From NCBI RefSeq assembly GCF_026340255.1, contig NZ_JAPEPJ010000001.1, forward strand, positions 3,589,001 to 3,653,000: DNA of 64,000 nt, given 5' to 3'. This document shows, in pieces, positions 39,470-49,007 of this stretch (positions are counted from its first letter, which is position 1; every line of letters begins with the position of its first letter). The notes beneath the pieces were generated by a model, which was not told the origin of the DNA, made no database searches, and was given only the letters and a program-made list of their open reading frames with translations. This DNA comes from Streptomyces sp. NBC_01408 (GTDB lineage Bacteria; Actinomycetota; Actinomycetes; Streptomycetales; Streptomycetaceae). The position numbers were made by a program, and so were the translations under genes.

Positions 39470-40690
39470 ATGAAGACGATCGACGAACTGCTCGCCGAGG
39501 GCGTCAAGGGCAAGCGGGTCTTCGTCCGCGCGGACCTCAACGTCCCCTTCGAAAAGGGCACCACCACCATCACCGACGACGGCCGCATCCGCGCCGTCGA
39601 GCCGACCGTCGCGAAGCTCGCCGAAGCCGGCGCCCGCGTGGTCGTCGCCTCGCACCTGGGCCGTCCCAAGGGCACGGGCGTGGAGCCGGAGTTCTCCCTC
39701 GCCCCGGCCGCGGCGCGGCTCGGCGAGCTGCTCGGTGCGGAGGTGGCCTTCGCCACCGACACCGTCGGCGCCTCCGCCAAGGAGACCGTGGCCGCCCTCA
39801 CCGACGGCCAGGTCGCCGTCATCGAGAACCTGCGCTTCAACGCGGGCGAGACCTCGAAGGACGACGCCGAGCGCGGCGCCTTCGCCGACCAGCTCGCCGA
39901 GCTGGCCGACGTCTACGTCGGCGACGGCTTCGGCGCGGTCCACCGCAAGCACGCGTCGGTCTTCGACCTGCCCGCGCGCCTCCCGCACGCGGCCGGCTAC
40001 CTCATCGCCACCGAGGTCGGCGTCCTGAAGAAGCTGACCGACGAGGTCGAGCGCCCGTACGTGGTGGTCCTGGGCGGCGCCAAGGTCTCCGACAAGCTCG
40101 CCGTGATCGACCAGCTCCTCGGCAAGGCCGACCGCATCCTCATCGGCGGCGGCATGGCGTACACCTTCCTCTACGCCAAGGGCTACGAGGTCGGCATCTC
40201 CCTGCTCCAGAAGGACCAGGTGGACGTCGTCAAGGAGTACATGAAGCGTGCCGAGGAGACCGGCGTGGAGCTGGTCCTCCCGGTCGACGTCCTGGTCTCC
40301 GCGGACTTCCCGGACCTGAAGACCAAGGCCCCGGCGGACTTCGATACCGTCGCGGCGAACGCGATCCCGGAGACCAAGGAGGGTCTGGACATCGGCCCGA
40401 AGACGCGCGCGCTCTACGCGTCGAAGATCGCCGATGCCAAGACCGTCTTCTGGAACGGCCCCGTCGGTGTCTTCGAGCACCCCGACTACGCGGGCGGTAC
40501 CACCGCCATCGCGAAGGCCCTCGTCGACAGCAGTGCCTTCACCGTCGTCGGCGGTGGCGACAGCGCTGCCGCGGTCCGCATCCTGGGCTTCGACGAGAAC
40601 GCATTCGGCCACATTTCCACCGGTGGCGGCGCCTCCCTCGAATACCTCGAGGGCAAGACGCTCCCCGGTCTCGCCGCCCTGGAGGGCTGA
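39470..40690 (+). CDS. pgk: Phosphoglycerate kinase
   Basis: 406-aa two-domain kinase making ATP from 1,3-bisphosphoglycerate. VFVRADLNVPF at the N-terminus is the substrate-binding signature; SHLGRPKG, ENLRF, RKHASVFDLP and the C-terminal nucleotide-binding GGGDSAAAV are all present. ATG start follows AAGGAG. It precedes tpiA by 6 bp. Confidence 0.97.
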   Translation: MKTIDELLAEGVKGKRVFVRADLNVPFEKGTTTITDDGRIRAVEPTVAKLAEAGARVVVASHLGRPKGTGVEPEFSLAPAAARLGELLGAEVAFATDTVGASAKETVAALTDGQVAVIENLRFNAGETSKDDAERGAFADQLAELADVYVGDGFGAVHRKHASVFDLPARLPHAAGYLIATEVGVLKKLTDEVERPYVVVLGGAKVSDKLAVIDQLLGKADRILIGGGMAYTFLYAKGYEVGISLLQKDQVDVVKEYMKRAEETGVELVLPVDVLVSADFPDLKTKAPADFDTVAANAIPETKEGLDIGPKTRALYASKIADAKTVFWNGPVGVFEHPDYAGGTTAIAKALVDSSAFTVVGGGDSAAAVRILGFDENAFGHISTGGGASLEYLEGKTLPGLAALEG

Positions 40691-40696
40691 CACTTC

Positions 40697-41473
40697 ATGA
40701 CCACGCGCACCCCGCTCATGGCGGGCAACTGGAAGATGAACCTCAACCACCTGGAGGCCATCGCCCACGTCCAGAAGCTCGCCTTCGCACTCACCGACAA
40801 GGACTACGACGCCGTCGAGGTCGCCGTCCTGCCGCCCTTCATCGACCTGCGCTCGGTGCAGACCCTGGTCGACGGCGACAAGCTGAAGATCAAGTACGGC
40901 GCCCAGGACCTGTCGGCGCACGACTCCGGTGCCTACACCGGCGAGATCTCCGGCTCGATGCTGGCGAAGCTGAAGTGCACGTTTGTGGCCGTCGGCCACA
41001 GCGAGCGCCGCCAGTACCACGGCGAGGACGACGAGATCTGCAACGCCAAGGTCAAGGCCGCGTACCGGCACGGGATCACCCCGATCCTGTGCGTCGGCGA
41101 GGGCCTGGACGTCCGCAAGGCCGGCGAGCAGGTCGCGTACACGCTGGCCCAGCTCGACGGCGGCCTCAAGGACGTCCCGGCCGAGCAGGTCGAGTCCATC
41201 GTGATCGCGTACGAGCCCGTCTGGGCGATCGGGACCGGCGAGGTCGCCACCCCCGAGGACGCCCAGGAGGTCTGCGGGGCGATCCGCGGCCGCCTCGCGG
41301 AGCTGTACTCGCAGGAGCTGGCCGACAAGGTCCGCATCCAGTACGGCGGCTCGGTCAAGTCCGGGAACATCGCGGCGATCATGGCCCAGCCCGACGTCGA
41401 CGGCGCCCTGATCGGCGGCGCCGCGCTGGACGTGGACGAGTTCGTCAAGATCGTCCGCTTCCGCGACCAGTGA
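40697..41473 (+). CDS. tpiA: Triosephosphate isomerase
   Basis: 258-aa TIM-barrel enzyme. Substrate-binding N11 and K13 (AGNWKMN), the electrophile H101 in GHSERR and the catalytic base E173 in [11 protein letters not shown] are all present. The C-terminal phosphate-binding GGSV and GGAAL loops are normal. It starts 6 bp after pgk, with the ribosome-binding site within the pgk end (GGAGGG). Confidence 0.97.
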   Translation: MTTRTPLMAGNWKMNLNHLEAIAHVQKLAFALTDKDYDAVEVAVLPPFIDLRSVQTLVDGDKLKIKYGAQDLSAHDSGAYTGEISGSMLAKLKCTFVAVGHSERRQYHGEDDEICNAKVKAAYRHGITPILCVGEGLDVRKAGEQVAYTLAQLDGGLKDVPAEQVESIVIAYEPVWAIGTGEVATPEDAQEVCGAIRGRLAELYSQELADKVRIQYGGSVKSGNIAAIMAQPDVDGALIGGAALDVDEFVKIVRFRDQ

Positions 41474-41516
41474 GAGCTGTTGTGAGTATGCGGTAGGACG
41501 GATCCGTCGTACCCTT

Positions 41517-41557
41517 GCGGGGGCCAGGAGGCTGAACCACCAGCCACTGGCCCCCGC
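41517..41557 (+). promoter_or_regulatory. Large hairpin in the secG leader
   Basis: GCGGGGGCCAG (41517-41527) and CTGGCCCCCGC (41547-41557) form a perfect 11-bp outer stem enclosing an inner GGCTG/CAGCC stem. It lies 54 bp before secG with no U-tract after it. It follows a 12-bp palindrome GACGGATCCGTC at 41497-41508. It may terminate tpiA messages or stabilise a secG leader. Confidence 0.5.
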
Positions 41558-41610
41558 GCACTTCCCAGCAATGCCGGAAAGCCAGAAAAGCCAGAAAGTA
41601 GGAATCAGCC

Positions 41611-41847
41611 GTGATTATGGGGTTCTCGATCGCCCTGATCGTCTTCAGCGCCCTGCTGATGCTGCTCGTGCTGATGCACAAGGGCAAGGGCGGCGGCCTT
41701 TCCGACATGTTCGGCGGCGGCATGCAGTCCTCGGTCGGCGGTTCCTCCGTCGCGGAGCGCAACCTGGACCGGATCACCGTGGTCGTCGGTCTGCTGTGGT
41801 TCGCGTGCATCGTCGCGCTCGGCCTGCTGATGAAGACGAGCAGCTGA
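41611..41847 (+). CDS. secG: Preprotein translocase subunit SecG
   Basis: 78-aa membrane protein with two transmembrane segments (about 3-20 and 55-75) joined by a Gly-rich cytoplasmic loop (KGKGGGLSDMFGGG). It assists SecYE in protein export. Its place between tpiA and an RbpA-like gene is common in actinobacteria. GTG start, preceded by TAGGAA; an ATG 6 nt later is also possible. Confidence 0.93.
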   Translation: MIMGFSIALIVFSALLMLLVLMHKGKGGGLSDMFGGGMQSSVGGSSVAERNLDRITVVVGLLWFACIVALGLLMKTSS

Positions 41848-42057
41848 CCGTTCTGGCCATTCCGGCGGACCGGTCGGCTCCGCCCGGCCTATCATGAGGG
41901 TCGGCACCCGGTCGCGGAACAAGTAACTCCGGTCCCCGCCCCAGCGGGGTCGGTCCCTCCTTTCGCTGCAAGCGAGTTGGGCCGTACGTAGACCCGGGCG
42001 CCCGCAGCGGACATTCCACTCACGCTTTGCGGCACCATCACGCAGGGAGTTACGACC

Positions 42058-42393
42058 GTGGCAAGTGGCAACGCGATCCGTGGTAGCCGGGTCGGAGCGG
42101 GGCCGATGGGCGAGGCCGAGCGCGGCGAGTCCGCGCCCCGCCTGCGCATCTCCTTCTGGTGCTCGAACGGGCACGAGACGCAGCCGAGCTTCGCCAGCGA
42201 CGCACAGGTGCCGGACAACTGGGACTGCCCGCGCTGCGGGTTCCCGGCCGGCCAGGACCGGGACAACCCGCCGGCACCGCCCCGCACCGAGCCGTACAAG
42301 ACCCACTTGGCGTACGTACGGGAGCGGCGCACGGACGCCGACGGCGAGGCCATCCTCGCGGAAGCGCTCGCCAAACTCCGCGGCGAGATCTGA
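42058..42393 (+). CDS. rbpA: RNA polymerase-binding protein, RbpA family
   Basis: 111-aa RbpA-family protein; RbpA binds the principal sigma factor and RNA polymerase and stabilises open complexes. N-terminal AIRGSRVGAG and the zinc-binding core (C35, H39, C57, C60) match the family. The C-terminal sigma-interaction region KTHLAYVRERR differs from the canonical RTHWDMLLERR, so this is probably a divergent paralogue rather than the main RbpA. GTG start follows GGGAG. Flanked by secG and a very strong terminator before pgi. Confidence 0.8.
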   Translation: MASGNAIRGSRVGAGPMGEAERGESAPRLRISFWCSNGHETQPSFASDAQVPDNWDCPRCGFPAGQDRDNPPAPPRTEPYKTHLAYVRERRTDADGEAILAEALAKLRGEI

Positions 42394-42418
42394 ATCCACG
42401 CGGCGAGCAAGTGACTTG

Positions 42419-42465
42419 GGGCCCGGTCCCGCAGGAATCACCTTCCTGCGGGACCGGGCCCTTTT
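42419..42465 (+). terminator. Very strong terminator after rbpA
   Basis: A perfect 19-bp stem (42419-42437 with 42443-42461), loop TCACC, followed by TTTTC. It isolates the secG-rbpA side from pgi, whose start is about 100 bp further on. Confidence 0.92.
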
Positions 42466-42563
42466 CGTAGGTGACCTAGCCGAATGCGCCGCTACGGCAC
42501 AGCCGCTTCCGATCCCTTAAGTTGGAGCCCGGCGGGGCACGACAGGACGGAAGAAGTGGGTTT

Positions 42564-44228
42564 ATGTCGGAGATGAACGCAGAGGGACGTACGAAGCTCA
42601 ACCGGACGCCGCAGTGGCAGGCACTGGGCAAGCACCGGGAGGAGTTCGGGCAGACGCATCTGCGGGAGCTGTTCGAGGCCCATCCGGGCCGCGGCACCGG
42701 TTACACCCTGCGGGTCGGGGACCTGCACATCGACTACTCGAAGCACCTCGTCACCGACGAGACCCTCGACCTGCTGCGCGAGCTGGCGGCGGCCACGGGC
42801 GTGGCGGAGCTGCGCGAGGCGATGTTCCGCGGCGACAAGATCAACACGACGGAGGACCGGGCGGTCCTGCACACCGCCCTGCGCGCGCCCGTGGACACGG
42901 TCGTCGAGGTGGACGGCGAGAACGTCGTCCCCGGCGTGCACGCCGTCCTCGACAAGATGGCCGCCTTCGCCGACCGCGTCAGGTCGGGGGAGTGGACCGG
43001 CTTCACCGGCGAGCGCATCACGAACGTCGTCAACATCGGCATCGGCGGCTCCGACCTGGGCCCGGCGATGGCGTACGAGGCGCTGCGCGCCTTCACCGAC
43101 CGCGGGCTGACCCTGCGCTTCGTCTCGAACGTGGACGGCGCGGACCTGCACGAGGCGCTTCGGGACCTGGACCCGGCACGGACCCTGTTCGTCATCGCCT
43201 CCAAGACCTTCACCACGATCGAGACCATCACCAACGCCGAATCGGCGCGCGCATGGCTGCTCGCCGGTCTCGGCGGTGACATGCAGGCGGTGGCACGGCA
43301 CTTCGTGGCGCTGTCGACCAACGTCGAGAAGGTCACCGGCTTCGGCATCGATCCGGCCAACATGTTCGAGTTCTGGGACTGGGTCGGCGGACGCTACTCC
43401 TTCGACTCGGCCATCGGGCTCTCCCTGATGATCGCGATCGGGCCGGACGCCTTCCGGGAGCTGCTGGGCGGCTTCCACGCCATGGACCGGCACTTCCGCA
43501 CGGCGCCGGCGGAGGAGAACGCCCCGCTCCTGCTGGGCCTGTTGGGGATCTGGTACAGCGCCTTCTTCGACGCGCAGTCGCACGCGGTTCTCCCGTACAG
43601 CCACTACCTGTCGCGCTTCACGGCCTACTTGCAGCAGCTGGACATGGAGTCCAACGGCAAGTCCGTAGACCGCGACGGCAATCCGGTGGAGTGGCAGACC
43701 GGCCCGGTGGTGTGGGGCACGCCCGGCACCAACGGGCAGCACGCCTACTACCAGTTGATCCACCAGGGGACCCGGATGATCCCCGCGGACTTCATCGGCT
43801 TCGCCCGGCCGGTGGCCGAGCTGTCGCCGCAGCTGGCGGCCCAGCACGACCTGCTGATGGCGAACTTCTTCGCCCAGACGCAGGCGCTGGCCTTCGGCAA
43901 GACGGCGGACGAGGTGCGGGCGGAGGGCGCCCCGGAGCCGCTGGTCCCGCACAAGACCTTCCAGGGCAACCACCCGACGACCACGATCCTGGCCGGCGAG
44001 CTCACCCCGGCGGTGCTGGGCCAGCTGATCGCGCTGTACGAGCACAAGGTGTTCGTCCAGGGCGCGGTCTGGAACATCGACTCCTTCGACCAGTGGGGCG
44101 TCGAGCTCGGCAAGGTGCTCGCCAAGCGGGTCGAGCCCGCCCTGACGGAGGGCGCGGACGTACCGGGCCTGGACGCCTCGACGAAGGCCCTGGTGGCCAC
44201 CTACCGCGAGCTGCGCGGCCGTGGCTGA
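42564..44228 (+). CDS. pgi: Glucose-6-phosphate isomerase
   Basis: 554-aa isomerase linking glycolysis and the pentose phosphate pathway. Signatures: [23 protein letters not shown], the PGI signature region [18 protein letters not shown] (catalytic residues nearby) and a C-terminal [14 protein letters not shown] with the catalytic Lys. ATG 42564 follows GGAAG; ATG 42573 is an alternative. Convergent with pgl across a shared terminator. Confidence 0.96.
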   Translation: MSEMNAEGRTKLNRTPQWQALGKHREEFGQTHLRELFEAHPGRGTGYTLRVGDLHIDYSKHLVTDETLDLLRELAAATGVAELREAMFRGDKINTTEDRAVLHTALRAPVDTVVEVDGENVVPGVHAVLDKMAAFADRVRSGEWTGFTGERITNVVNIGIGGSDLGPAMAYEALRAFTDRGLTLRFVSNVDGADLHEALRDLDPARTLFVIASKTFTTIETITNAESARAWLLAGLGGDMQAVARHFVALSTNVEKVTGFGIDPANMFEFWDWVGGRYSFDSAIGLSLMIAIGPDAFRELLGGFHAMDRHFRTAPAEENAPLLLGLLGIWYSAFFDAQSHAVLPYSHYLSRFTAYLQQLDMESNGKSVDRDGNPVEWQTGPVVWGTPGTNGQHAYYQLIHQGTRMIPADFIGFARPVAELSPQLAAQHDLLMANFFAQTQALAFGKTADEVRAEGAPEPLVPHKTFQGNHPTTTILAGELTPAVLGQLIALYEHKVFVQGAVWNIDSFDQWGVELGKVLAKRVEPALTEGADVPGLDASTKALVATYRELRGRG

Positions 44229-44250
44229 GGCCGTGGACCGGCAGGTATGA

Positions 44251-44286
44251 CGAAGCGCCCCGCACCTTCCGGTGCGGGGCGCTTCG
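44251..44286. terminator. Bidirectional terminator between pgi and pgl
   Basis: CGAAGCGCCCCGCACC (44251-44266) and GGTGCGGGGCGCTTCG (44271-44286) form a perfect 16-bp stem with a TTCC loop, between two convergent genes. Confidence 0.9.
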
Positions 44287-44293
44287 CCTTGCG

Positions 44294-45079
44294 TCAGGAG
44301 GCCGGCGGGTACATGTCCGACGGGAGCCGGGCCGCCGCGGCCCGGTCCAGGAGCCACAGGGTGCGGGCACGGCCGTAGGCGGCCGCGGCCGGGGCCTGGA
44401 CCTCGCCCGCGCCGCCGAGCGCGATGGCCACCGCGCCGGCCTTGTCCTCGCCCGCCGCCAGCAGCCATACCTCGCGCGCCGCCCGGATGGCCGGGAGGGT
44501 CAGCGAGATCCGGGTGGGCGGGGGCTTCGGGGCGCCGTGGACGCCGACCACCGTGCGCTCGCTCTCGCGGGCCGCCGGGTGCTCGGGGAAGAGGGACGCC
44601 ACGTGGGTGTCCGGGCCGACGCCCAGCATGAGCACGTCGAAACGGGGGACCGGACCGTGGTCCTCCGGGTTGGCCGCCTTCAGCAGGTCCGCCGCGTACG
44701 CCGCGGCCGCCGCATCCACGTCGGCGCCGTACGGGCCATCCGAGGCGGGCATGGCGTGCACGCGCGCGGGGTCCACCGGGACGGAGTCCAGGAGGGCCGC
44801 ACGGGCCTGCACGTGATTGCGCTCGGGGTCGTCCGCGGGGACGTACCGCTCGTCGCCCCACCACAGGTCCAGCCGGGACCAGTCGACCGCGTCACGGGCC
44901 GGGGCGGCGGCGAGCGCCGCGAGGAGCCCGTTGCCGTTGCGGCCGCCGGTGAGGACCACGGAGGCGGTGCCGCGGGCGGCCTGCGCGTCGACGATCTTCG
45001 TGATGAGCCGGGCCGCCGCGGCCTGGGCCATCAGCTCCTTGTCCCGGTGGACGACGACCTGGGGAGTCGTCATACCCAT
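44294..45079 (-). CDS. pgl: 6-phosphogluconolactonase
   Basis: 261-aa DevB-type lactonase of the oxidative pentose phosphate pathway. It shows SVVLTGGRNG, LDLWWGDERYVP (substrate-binding signature), LMLGVGPDTHVASLFPEHPA and RISLTLPAI. The start at ATG 45079 is preceded by AAGG; ATG 45073 is nearly equivalent. It is the last gene of the tkt-tal-zwf-opcA-pgl series and is separated from opcA by a palindromic repeat element. Confidence 0.94.
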   Translation of the reverse strand: MGMTTPQVVVHRDKELMAQAAAARLITKIVDAQAARGTASVVLTGGRNGNGLLAALAAAPARDAVDWSRLDLWWGDERYVPADDPERNHVQARAALLDSVPVDPARVHAMPASDGPYGADVDAAAAAYAADLLKAANPEDHGPVPRFDVLMLGVGPDTHVASLFPEHPAARESERTVVGVHGAPKPPPTRISLTLPAIRAAREVWLLAAGEDKAGAVAIALGGAGEVQAPAAAAYGRARTLWLLDRAAAARLPSDMYPPAS

Positions 45080-45147
45080 TGGCTGCCGCCTTCTCGGTAG
45101 TGCGGGTGGTTCCGGTGCGGGTGGTGCGGGGTGCGGGGTGCCGCTGC

Positions 45148-45267
45148 GCGGGGCTCTCCCCCCACCCCGCCCTTTCGCCGTTTCCTGGGGCTCCGCCCCA
45201 GACCCCGTGCCTCAAACGCCGGCGGGGCTGTCCTTTCGGGAAGGGGCGGGGTGGGGGAAAGCCCCGC
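45148..45267. repeat. MITE-like palindromic element between opcA and pgl
   Basis: About 120 bp with imperfect terminal inverted repeats of 27-28 bp: left 45148-45175 (GCGGGGCT...CCCTTT) and right 45241-45267 (AAGGGGCGGGG...CCCCGC). The centre, 45186-45232, is the GGGGCTCCGCCCC...CAAACGCCGGCGGGG core also found at 24279 and 29340-29507. It encodes nothing. It may act as a terminator, or as a small mobile element. Confidence 0.7.
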
Positions 45268-45276
45268 AGGGCCCCG

Positions 45277-46326
45277 TTACTTGGCCGTGGGCTTCTTCGC
45301 CGGCTTCGGCGAAGCGGGCTTCGCGGCCGGGGCTTCGGCAGGGGCCTCGGCCTCGGCCTTCGGCTTCGCCTTCGCGGGAGCCTCCGCGGCCTCGGGGGCC
45401 TGTGCCGCCAGCTTCGCGACGCCGAACCTCAGCGCGGACTCGTACGTGTTGTCCGGGTCCAGCCGGCGCAGTTCCTCCGCCAGGAGCTCGGCCGTTTCGC
45501 GGCGCTTGAGCGCCACCGCACGGTCGGGCTGCCCCGGCATGCACAGCGTGGCCAGCGCCCCGTCCGCGCGGTCCAGAACGATCTCGCCCTCCTTGGTCTC
45601 CAGCCGTACGGCCGTGAGGCCCGGGCCGGAGGACAGGGTGCGCTTGACGGGGACCTGGAGCCGGTCCGCCAGCCACATGGCCAGCAGCTCGCAGCTCGGG
45701 TTCTCGTCCTCGCCCTCGACGATCGCGGAGCGGACGGAGACGGTCTGCTGGTCCAGCGCCGCCGCCAGCATGGAGCGCCACGGGGTGATCCGGGTCCAGG
45801 ACAGGTCCGTGTCCCCGGGGGCGTACGCCGTGGCCCGCTTGCCGAGGGCCCCGACCGGTTCCTCGCAGGAGTACGTGTCCGTGATCCGGCGCTGGCCCAG
45901 CGCCCCCAGGGGGTCGCCCGCCAGGTCCGAAGGAGCACCGTCCGGCCACCAGACGACCACGGGGGCGTCCGGCAGGAGCAGCGGGAGCACCACCGACTGG
46001 GCGTGGTCGACCAGTTCGCCGTGCAGGCGGAGCACCACCGTCTCACCGCTGCCGGAGTCCGCCCCGATGCGGATCTCCGCATCGAGACGGGCGTCGCGGC
46101 GGCTGCGCGGCGAGCGGCTGGCCCGCCTGATGACGACGATGATCCGCGAGGGGTGCTCGTGGGACGCGTCGTTCGCCGACTTGAGCGCGTCGTACGCGTT
46201 CTCCTCGTCGGTCACGATCACCAGCGTGAGCACCATGCCGATGGCCGGCGTGCCGATGTCCCGGCGTCCCTGCACCATCGCCGCGTTGATCTTGCTGGAG
46301 TTGGTCTCCGTGAGGTCGATCTTCAT
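45277..46326 (-). CDS. opcA: G6PDH assembly protein OpcA
   Basis: 349-aa actinobacterial/cyanobacterial factor that activates glucose-6-phosphate dehydrogenase. Conserved blocks include TPAIGMVLTLVIVTD, VVLPLLLPDAPVVVWWPDG, DTDLSWTRITPWRSMLAA and GRLQVPVKR-like strands. The last about 40 residues are an Ala/Lys/Pro-rich tail (KAKPKAEAEAP) not part of the core. The start overlaps the zwf stop by 4 nt (ATGA), so subunit stoichiometry is coupled. Confidence 0.95.
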   Translation of the reverse strand: MKIDLTETNSSKINAAMVQGRRDIGTPAIGMVLTLVIVTDEENAYDALKSANDASHEHPSRIIVVIRRASRSPRSRRDARLDAEIRIGADSGSGETVVLRLHGELVDHAQSVVLPLLLPDAPVVVWWPDGAPSDLAGDPLGALGQRRITDTYSCEEPVGALGKRATAYAPGDTDLSWTRITPWRSMLAAALDQQTVSVRSAIVEGEDENPSCELLAMWLADRLQVPVKRTLSSGPGLTAVRLETKEGEIVLDRADGALATLCMPGQPDRAVALKRRETAELLAEELRRLDPDNTYESALRFGVAKLAAQAPEAAEAPAKAKPKAEAEAPAEAPAAKPASPKPAKKPTAK

Positions 46327-47849
46327 GGCCGGCGCCAGCTCCGTCCGTCTCGTGCGAGCATCTCGTCCGCCTCGACCGGTCCCCAGGTGCCCGCCGGGTA
46401 CTGCGCGGGCTTGCCGTGCTTGTCCCAGTACTCCTCGATCGGGTCGAGGATGTTCCAGGACAGCTCCACTTCCTGGTGGCGCGGGAAGAGGTTCGCGTCG
46501 CCGAGGAGCACATCGAGGATGAGCCGCTCGTACGCCTCGGGACTCGACTCCGTGAAGGACTCGCCGTAGGCGAAGTCCATCGTGACGTCCCGCACCTCCA
46601 TGGAGGTGCCCGGAACCTTGGAACCGAAGCGGACGGTCACGCCCTCGTCCGGCTGGACCCGGATGACCAGGGCGTTCTGCCCGAGCTCCTCGGTCGCGCC
46701 CGACTCGAACGGCAGGTACGGGGCCCGCTTGAAGACCACCGCGATCTCGGTCACCCGGCGGCCCAGGCGCTTGCCCGTCCGCAGGTAGAACGGGACGCCC
46801 GCCCAGCGGCGGTTGTTGATCTCCAGGCGGATGGCCGCGTAGGTGTCGGTCTTCGACTTGGGGTCGATACCGTCCTCTTCGAGGTACCCGACGACCTTCT
46901 CGCCGCCCTGCCAGGCCGCCGAGTACTGGCCGCGCACGGTGTGCTTGCCCAGGTCCTCGGGCAGCTCCACGGCGGTCAGCACCTTGAGCTTCTCGGCCAC
47001 CAGCGCCTTCGGGTGGAAGGAGCCGGGCTCCTCCATCGCGGTGAGCGCGAGCAGCTGGAGCAGGTGGTTCTGGATGACGTCACGGGCCGCGCCGATGCCG
47101 TCGTAGTAGCCCGCCCGGCCGCCGATGCCGATGTCCTCGGCCATGGTGATCTGCACGTGGTCCACGTACGACCGGTTCCAGATCGGCTCGAACATGGTGT
47201 TGGCGAAGCGGAGCGCCAGGATGTTCTGGACGGTCTCCTTGCCGAGGTAGTGGTCGATCCGGAAGACCTCGTCACGGGGGAAGACCTCGTGAACGACCTT
47301 GTTGAGCTCCTCGGCGCTCTTCAGGTCGTGGCCGAAGGGCTTCTCGATGACGGCGCGCCGCCAGGAGCCTTCCTTCTGCGCCAGACCGTGGTCCTTGAGC
47401 TGCTGGACCACCTTGGGGAAGAACTTCGGCGGGACCGACAGGTAGAAGGCGAAGTTGCCGCCCGTGCCCTGCGCCTTGTCGAGCTCGTCGATCGTCGCCT
47501 TCAGGGTCTCGAAGGCCGCGTCGTCGTCGAAGTCGCCCTGCACGAACCGGCAGCCCTGCACCAGCTGCTGCCAGACCTCCTCCCGGAACGGCGTGCGCGA
47601 GTGCTCCTTGACGGCCTCGTACACCTCCTGGGCGAAGTCCTCGTGCTCCCACTCCCGGCGGGCGAACCCGATGAGCGAGAAGCCCGGCGGGAGCAGACCG
47701 CGGTTGGCCAGGTCGTAGACGGCAGGCATCAGCTTCTTGCGCGACAGGTCACCCGTAACGCCGAAAATGACCAGGCCGGACGGCCCCGCGATACGCGGGA
47801 GCCGCCGGTCCTGTGCGTCACGAAGCGGGTTCGCTCCGTTAACAGACAA
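46323..47849 (-). CDS. zwf: Glucose-6-phosphate 1-dehydrogenase
   Basis: 508-aa NADP-dependent enzyme opening the oxidative pentose phosphate pathway. N-terminal coenzyme motif FGVTGDLSRKKL, EKPFGHDL and the catalytic/substrate motif RIDHYLGKE are clear. The start is a TTG codon beginning SVNGANPLRDAQ, 10 nt after GGAGG and 5 nt after the tal stop; no ATG or GTG fits the conserved N-terminus. Translationally coupled upstream (tal) and downstream (opcA). Confidence 0.96.
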   Translation of the reverse strand: MSVNGANPLRDAQDRRLPRIAGPSGLVIFGVTGDLSRKKLMPAVYDLANRGLLPPGFSLIGFARREWEHEDFAQEVYEAVKEHSRTPFREEVWQQLVQGCRFVQGDFDDDAAFETLKATIDELDKAQGTGGNFAFYLSVPPKFFPKVVQQLKDHGLAQKEGSWRRAVIEKPFGHDLKSAEELNKVVHEVFPRDEVFRIDHYLGKETVQNILALRFANTMFEPIWNRSYVDHVQITMAEDIGIGGRAGYYDGIGAARDVIQNHLLQLLALTAMEEPGSFHPKALVAEKLKVLTAVELPEDLGKHTVRGQYSAAWQGGEKVVGYLEEDGIDPKSKTDTYAAIRLEINNRRWAGVPFYLRTGKRLGRRVTEIAVVFKRAPYLPFESGATEELGQNALVIRVQPDEGVTVRFGSKVPGTSMEVRDVTMDFAYGESFTESSPEAYERLILDVLLGDANLFPRHQEVELSWNILDPIEEYWDKHGKPAQYPAGTWGPVEADEMLARDGRSWRRP

Positions 47850-47854
47850 AGTGT

Positions 47855-48973
47855 TCAGGCCTCCGTGGGGGCAAGGCGCTCAAGCTCCGCCTCGGTCGAC
47901 TTCAGCAGGTCGTTCCAGGACACCGCGAACTTCTCGACGCCCTCGTCTTCCAGCAGCTGCACCACATCGTCGTACGAGACGCCCAGCTTCGCGACCGCAT
48001 CGAGCTCGGCGCGGGCCTGGTCGTAGGTGCCGCGCACGGTGTCACCCGTGATCTGCCCGTGGTCGGCCGAGGCCTCCAGGGTGGCCTCCGGCATGGTGTT
48101 CACCGTGTTCGGGGCGACCAGGTCGTCCACGTACAGGGTGTCCTTGTACGCCGGGTCCTTGACGCCGGTCGAGGCCCACAGCGGACGCTGCTTGTTGGCG
48201 CCGACCCGTTCCAGGGCGGCCCAGCGGTCCGAGGAGAAGACCTCCTCGTACGCCTCGTAGGCCAGACGGGCGTTGGCGAGCGCCGCCTTGCCCTTGAGGG
48301 CCTTGGCCTCGTCGGTGCCGACGGCGTCCAGGCGCTTGTCGATCTCGCTGTCCACGCGGGACACGAAGAAGGAGGCGACCGAGTGGATCAGCGAGAGGTC
48401 CAGGCCCGCGGCCTTGGCCTTCTCCAGACCCGCCAGGTACGCGTCCATGACCTCGCGGTAGCGCTCCAGCGAGAAGATCAGCGTGACGTTGACGCTGATG
48501 CCCTTGCCGATGACCTCGGTGATCGCCGGCAGGCCGGCCTTGGTCGCCGGGATCTTGATGAGCGTGTTCGGGCGGTCCACCAGCCAGGCGAGCTGCTTGG
48601 CCTCGGCGATGGTCGCCGGGGTGTTGTGCGCCAGGCGCGGGTCGACCTCGATCGACACGCGGCCGTCCTGGCCGTCGGTGCGGTCGTAGACCGGGCGCAG
48701 GATGTCGGCGGCGTCGCGGACGTCCGCCGTCGTGATCATGCGCAGGGCCTCTTCCACGGTCACCTTGCGGGTCGCGAGGTCGGTGAGCTGCTGCTCGTAC
48801 CCCTCGCCGCCGCTGATGGCCTTCTGGAAGATCGCCGGGTTGGTGGTGACACCGACCACGTGCGACTGGTCGATGAGCTCCGCCAGGTTGCCGGACGTGA
48901 TGCGCTTGCGGGACAGGTCGTCCAGCCAGATCGCCACGCCTTCGTCGGAGAGGCGCTTGAGTGCGTCTGTCAT
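47855..48973 (-). CDS. tal: Transaldolase
   Basis: 372-aa transaldolase of the actinobacterial long subfamily, transferring dihydroxyacetone units in the non-oxidative pentose phosphate pathway. [13 protein letters not shown], the Schiff-base lysine K140 in [11 protein letters not shown] and [14 protein letters not shown] are present. It starts 34 nt after tkt and ends 5 nt before zwf. Confidence 0.96.
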   Translation of the reverse strand: MTDALKRLSDEGVAIWLDDLSRKRITSGNLAELIDQSHVVGVTTNPAIFQKAISGGEGYEQQLTDLATRKVTVEEALRMITTADVRDAADILRPVYDRTDGQDGRVSIEVDPRLAHNTPATIAEAKQLAWLVDRPNTLIKIPATKAGLPAITEVIGKGISVNVTLIFSLERYREVMDAYLAGLEKAKAAGLDLSLIHSVASFFVSRVDSEIDKRLDAVGTDEAKALKGKAALANARLAYEAYEEVFSSDRWAALERVGANKQRPLWASTGVKDPAYKDTLYVDDLVAPNTVNTMPEATLEASADHGQITGDTVRGTYDQARAELDAVAKLGVSYDDVVQLLEDEGVEKFAVSWNDLLKSTEAELERLAPTEA

Positions 48974-49007
48974 GGGAATTGCATCTCCTACTGGTGTAGT
49001 ACCGGCG

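Noticed and set aside
41880..42057. SigR promoter for the rbpA-like gene
   Set aside because: GGAAC at 41916 and GTT at 41976 do not have the 18-19 bp spacing needed; no GGAAT-N18-GTT was found.
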